Below are positions 60,359 through 64,000 of a stretch of DNA of 64,000 bases, one piece after another; position 1 is the stretch's first letter, and each line of letters opens with the position of its first letter. This DNA comes from Psychrobacillus sp. NEAU-3TGS. GTDB lineage: Bacteria; Bacillota; Bacilli; Bacillales_A; Planococcaceae. Location: contig NZ_JAPNOZ010000012.1 of assembly GCF_029955155.1 (NCBI RefSeq), forward strand, positions 1 through 64,000, written 5' to 3'. The notes beneath the pieces are model-generated. The model searched no databases and was not told the DNA's origin. It saw nothing but the letters and a program-made list of their open reading frames with translations. The position numbers were made by a program, and so were the translations under genes.

Positions 60359-60644
60359 TAGGACGGCAGAAGAAATAGAGGAATGGACAATTTGTTTTTT
60401 AAAGAGGAATAACTTTTTGTAGCAATATCAATTTATTCACTTACATAATTTTATACAAACGATTTTAAACGCTGTCCTTTTCACTTAGGATTAGCGTTTT
60501 CTTGATTCTTCCTATGACATTGAACTGTTCCTTTCTTTTTCCTCGATTGTATTTCTCCCATTCCCCCTCCACTAGACGTTGTCTCAACCACAGTCGAGAG
60601 TTCGCTTTTTTGTATTACGATAATGAAAAATTCTGAATTTTGTG

Positions 60645-60719
60645 TTGACTTATACAGTTCGAACTATTAATCTAATATCATATTACTGTATATAACATAT
60701 CCGTTTTTTATTTGTTATA
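60645..60719 (+). promoter_or_regulatory. Promoter and possible operator of the paa locus
   Basis: TTGACT (60645-60650) and TAATCT (60668-60673) are 17 bases apart. Downstream, TATAACA (60691-60697) and TGTTATA (60713-60719) are inverted. TATAAC / GTTATA words recur before paaA (63453-63472). Promoter confidence is moderate; the shared operator is inferred. Confidence 0.45.
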
Positions 60720-60776
60720 TTAAACAGATATTGATAACTCCATTCCATAAAGAAAGAAAACTAGGGGGAATGATAT

Positions 60777-62104
60777 TTGTATAATCCATTAATTGAAACG
60801 ATGCAGCGTAAAGAAATGGAAAGCCTACAGCTAGATCGACTCCGTAGTACAGTTAAGAACGTTTATGAGAATGTTCCATTTTATCGAAAGAAATTTGAGG
60901 AGCTTGGGATTAAGCCAGAAGATATTCAAAGTTTAGAAGATTTAACGAAGCTGCCATTTACAATAAAAAAAAATTTGCGAGATCATTATCCTTTTGGATT
61001 ATTTGCAGTATCACAAGAAGAGGTTGTTCGGATTCATGGATCTTCCGGAACGAGTGGGAAACCAACAATTGTTGGATACACAGCAGAGGATATAGAAATG
61101 TGGGCTGAAGTTGTAGCACGTTCTATTGTGGCGGCAGGTGGTAAAAAGGAAGATATTTTCCATAACGCATATGGCTATGGTTTATTTACAGGGGGAATAG
61201 GGCTCCATTATGGTGCGGAAGTTCTCGGAGCAACCGTTGTGCCAATGTCAGGCGGAAACACGGAAAGACAGATTACATTAATAGAAGATTTTAAACCTAG
61301 AGGCATTTGCGGGACGCCTTCATACATGTTGAACATAGCGGAGAAAATGAAAGAGAAGGGTATAGATCCGAGGCAATCATCGATGGAATATGGAATTTTC
61401 GGAGCGGAGCCATGGTCGGAAGAAATGAGAAAAAGGCTAGAGCAAACTTTCCATTTGAAAGCAGTTGATATTTACGGATTGAGCGAGATTATTGGACCAG
61501 GTGTCTCCGTTGAATGTTATGAAGCTCAAAATGGTCTACATGTACAAGAAGATCATTTTACATCGAGGTAATTAATCCTAAAACACTTGAACCAGTTGCT
61601 GAAGGGGAAGAAGGAGAGTTAGTTTTTACAAGTTTAACGAAGAGAGCGCTTCCAATCATTCGATATCGCACTGGTGACATTTCGTCCATAACACGCGTGA
61701 AGTGTACATGCGGCAGGACTTTGACAAGAATGTCGAGGGTGAAAGGTCGTACGGATGATATGTTGATAATACGTGGAGTGAATGTCTTTCCAACGGAAGT
61801 AGAACGGGTTCTTTTACAAGTGGAAAATCTTGTACCTCATTATCAAATTCATTTAATTAGAAAAGACGCGATGGACATCGCCGAACTACATGTAGAAATA
61901 GATAATAATCTCTATGAAAAAATCAATGGTGATTTAAGCGATTCTCAAGTAACTCAACTGAAATTAGAAATTCAAAGTTCATTGAAATCGAGCTGTTTAG
62001 TGTCTATGGATATTGTTTTTAATAGTCCTAAAACGATACCAAGATCTGAAGGAAAAGCGATTCGAGTTATAGATTCTCGAGATAAAAATGTAATAGGTGT
62101 GTAA
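60777..62104 (+). pseudogene. paaK: Phenylacetate-CoA ligase PaaK, frameshifted
   Basis: A TTG start follows AGGGGGAATG. The protein opens [20 protein letters not shown] and carries the adenylation P-loop [34 protein letters not shown] and [12 protein letters not shown]. At 61557 the frame stops (HFTSR), but the C-terminal domain continues in the -1 frame: [52 protein letters not shown]. One T is missing in CATTTTAC (expected CATTTTTAC). Restored, it is a normal 442-residue ligase that activates phenylacetate to phenylacetyl-CoA. Confidence 0.9.
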
Positions 62105-62130
62105 TTCATACTCAGAAGGAGGAAGTATGT

Positions 62131-63412
<1,282 letters not shown>

Positions 63413-63452
63413 AGTGAGCTAAATTTTATAAACTAGCATAATTTTTAAGTGA

Positions 63453-63492
63453 TATAACATTATATAGTTATAACGTCATTAAATCGTTATAT
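63453..63492 (+). promoter_or_regulatory. Inverted-repeat cluster before paaA
   Basis: TATAAC-N8-GTTATA (63453-63472) overlaps TATAACG-N9-CGTTATA (63469-63491). Such nested palindromes suit a TetR-type (PaaR-like) repressor. Similar words precede paaK. Inferred. Confidence 0.45.
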
Positions 63493-63533
63493 ACAATCAT
63501 ATAAAGGCATAACTTTATTAAGGGGGGTTAGAT

Positions 63534-64000
63534 ATGACCAATTTGCATAATGCGGCAGAAGAAGAACAATTGGCTCATTTCATGCAGCGAATTGAACGTG
63601 GCGACAAGATTGAAGCAGATGATTGGATGCCAGAAGAATACAGACTGACATTAATTAGATTGATTTCTATGCATGGCATTAGTGAAATAATGGGGGCACT
63701 CCCTGAGAAAGAATGGGTGCCTAAAGCTCCTTCGTTAAATAGAAAGCTAGGCATTATGGCAAAAGTGCAAGATGAAATGGGTCACGGCCAGTTGCTTTTG
63801 CGAGTAACTGAAGACTTACTTTTACCTTATGGAAAAAACAGAGGAGATATAATGCAAGACTTATTTAATGGAAATTTAAAATTCCATAATGTTTTCCATA
63901 TGGAAACGAAAACATGGGCGGATGCCGGAATTATAGGTTGGCTCGTTGATGGAGCGGCTATTATTACACAAACAAATATGCTAAATGCTTCGTACGGGCC
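63534..64000 (+). CDS. paaA: Phenylacetyl-CoA epoxidase subunit PaaA (partial)
   Basis: The first 155 codons run off the window. AAGGGGGG precedes the ATG. EEEQLAHFMQRIERGDKIEA, DDWMPEEYRLTLIRLISMHG, KLGIMAKVQDEMGHGQLLLR (the di-iron E-x-x-H helix) and KTWADAGIIGWLVDGAAIIT identify PaaA, the catalytic di-iron subunit of the ring-1,2-phenylacetyl-CoA epoxidase. PaaB, PaaC and others would be expected just past the window. Confidence 0.95.
   Translation, partial: MTNLHNAAEEEQLAHFMQRIERGDKIEADDWMPEEYRLTLIRLISMHGISEIMGALPEKEWVPKAPSLNRKLGIMAKVQDEMGHGQLLLRVTEDLLLPYGKNRGDIMQDLFNGNLKFHNVFHMETKTWADAGIIGWLVDGAAIITQTNMLNASYG

Overview
The window looks like chromosomal DNA of a low-GC, endospore-forming member of the Bacillales (Bacillaceae or Planococcaceae type). 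The evidence is the strong AAGGAGG-type ribosome binding sites, frequent TTG starts, small spore-coat-like proteins, a gerA-type germinant-receptor relic, RsbR/STAS stress proteins, Bce/Yxd-type peptide-resistance genes and a phenylacetate (paa) locus. No phage or plasmid backbone is visible. Most of the window is accessory chromosome: short single-gene units (acetyltransferases, methyltransferase, VOC proteins, hydrolases, kinase-like protein) separated by long gene-poor gaps.

Layout. 1-173: end of plsY. 629-2991: an ECF sigma factor operon (sigma, PadR-like regulator, frameshifted FtsW/RodA-like protein) with its own ECF-type promoter. 3227-7450: an RsbR paralogue, a PAS relic, a lone tRNA-Asn, an Asn-rich protein, a DUF3231 protein and an IS110 relic. 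7580-12110: a MFS transporter and divergent Crp-type regulator around a 20-bp palindrome, then azoreductase and a divergent Rrf2 regulator. 12591-17250: a DUF2935 protein, a twice-frameshifted D,D-carboxypeptidase and a VanRS-like two-component system. 17576-23480: small accessory genes including a broken rifampin ADP-ribosyltransferase (arr). 23989-30485: VanZ/RDD protein, BceAB-like transporter, YxeA and a convergent two-component system. 31046-45575: beta-helix protein, isochorismatase, class D beta-lactamase, MocR regulator, uridine-kinase-like protein, methyltransferase, GNATs, hydrolase and glutaminase. 45849-54117: CNNM/CorC protein, MerR relic, gerA relic, CPBP protease, a dead IS3 element and two spore-coat-like proteins. 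54657-60358: more small units. 60777-64000: paaK, ferredoxin-NADP reductase, ferredoxin and the start of paaA.

The most striking feature is a family of dispersed palindromic repeats, about 35 complete or partial copies in 64 kb. Each copy is framed by imperfect inverted ends (CTTCTTCAACTAACGGGTGC at the left, GGCAGTTTAGTTGAAGAAG at the right). Inside lies a terminator-like hairpin plus U-run whose sequence differs between subtypes while its ability to pair is kept. Every copy I can orient points the same way on the + strand, whatever the direction of the neighbouring genes. Several broken genes end exactly at a copy, and an IS3-family element has landed inside one.

A second window-wide pattern is that at least eight otherwise recognisable genes carry single-base deletions, mostly in A or T runs, and never insertions. 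This points either to homopolymer undercalling in the assembly or to ongoing gene decay. These genes are annotated as frameshifted, with this caveat.

Functional themes are cell-envelope stress and antibiotic or peptide resistance (VanRS-like, BceAB/YxeA, VanZ, class D beta-lactamase, arr, SMR relic), sporulation surface proteins, and aerobic phenylacetate breakdown, in which PaaK makes phenylacetyl-CoA for the PaaA-containing epoxidase and the adjacent reductase and ferredoxin may supply its electrons.
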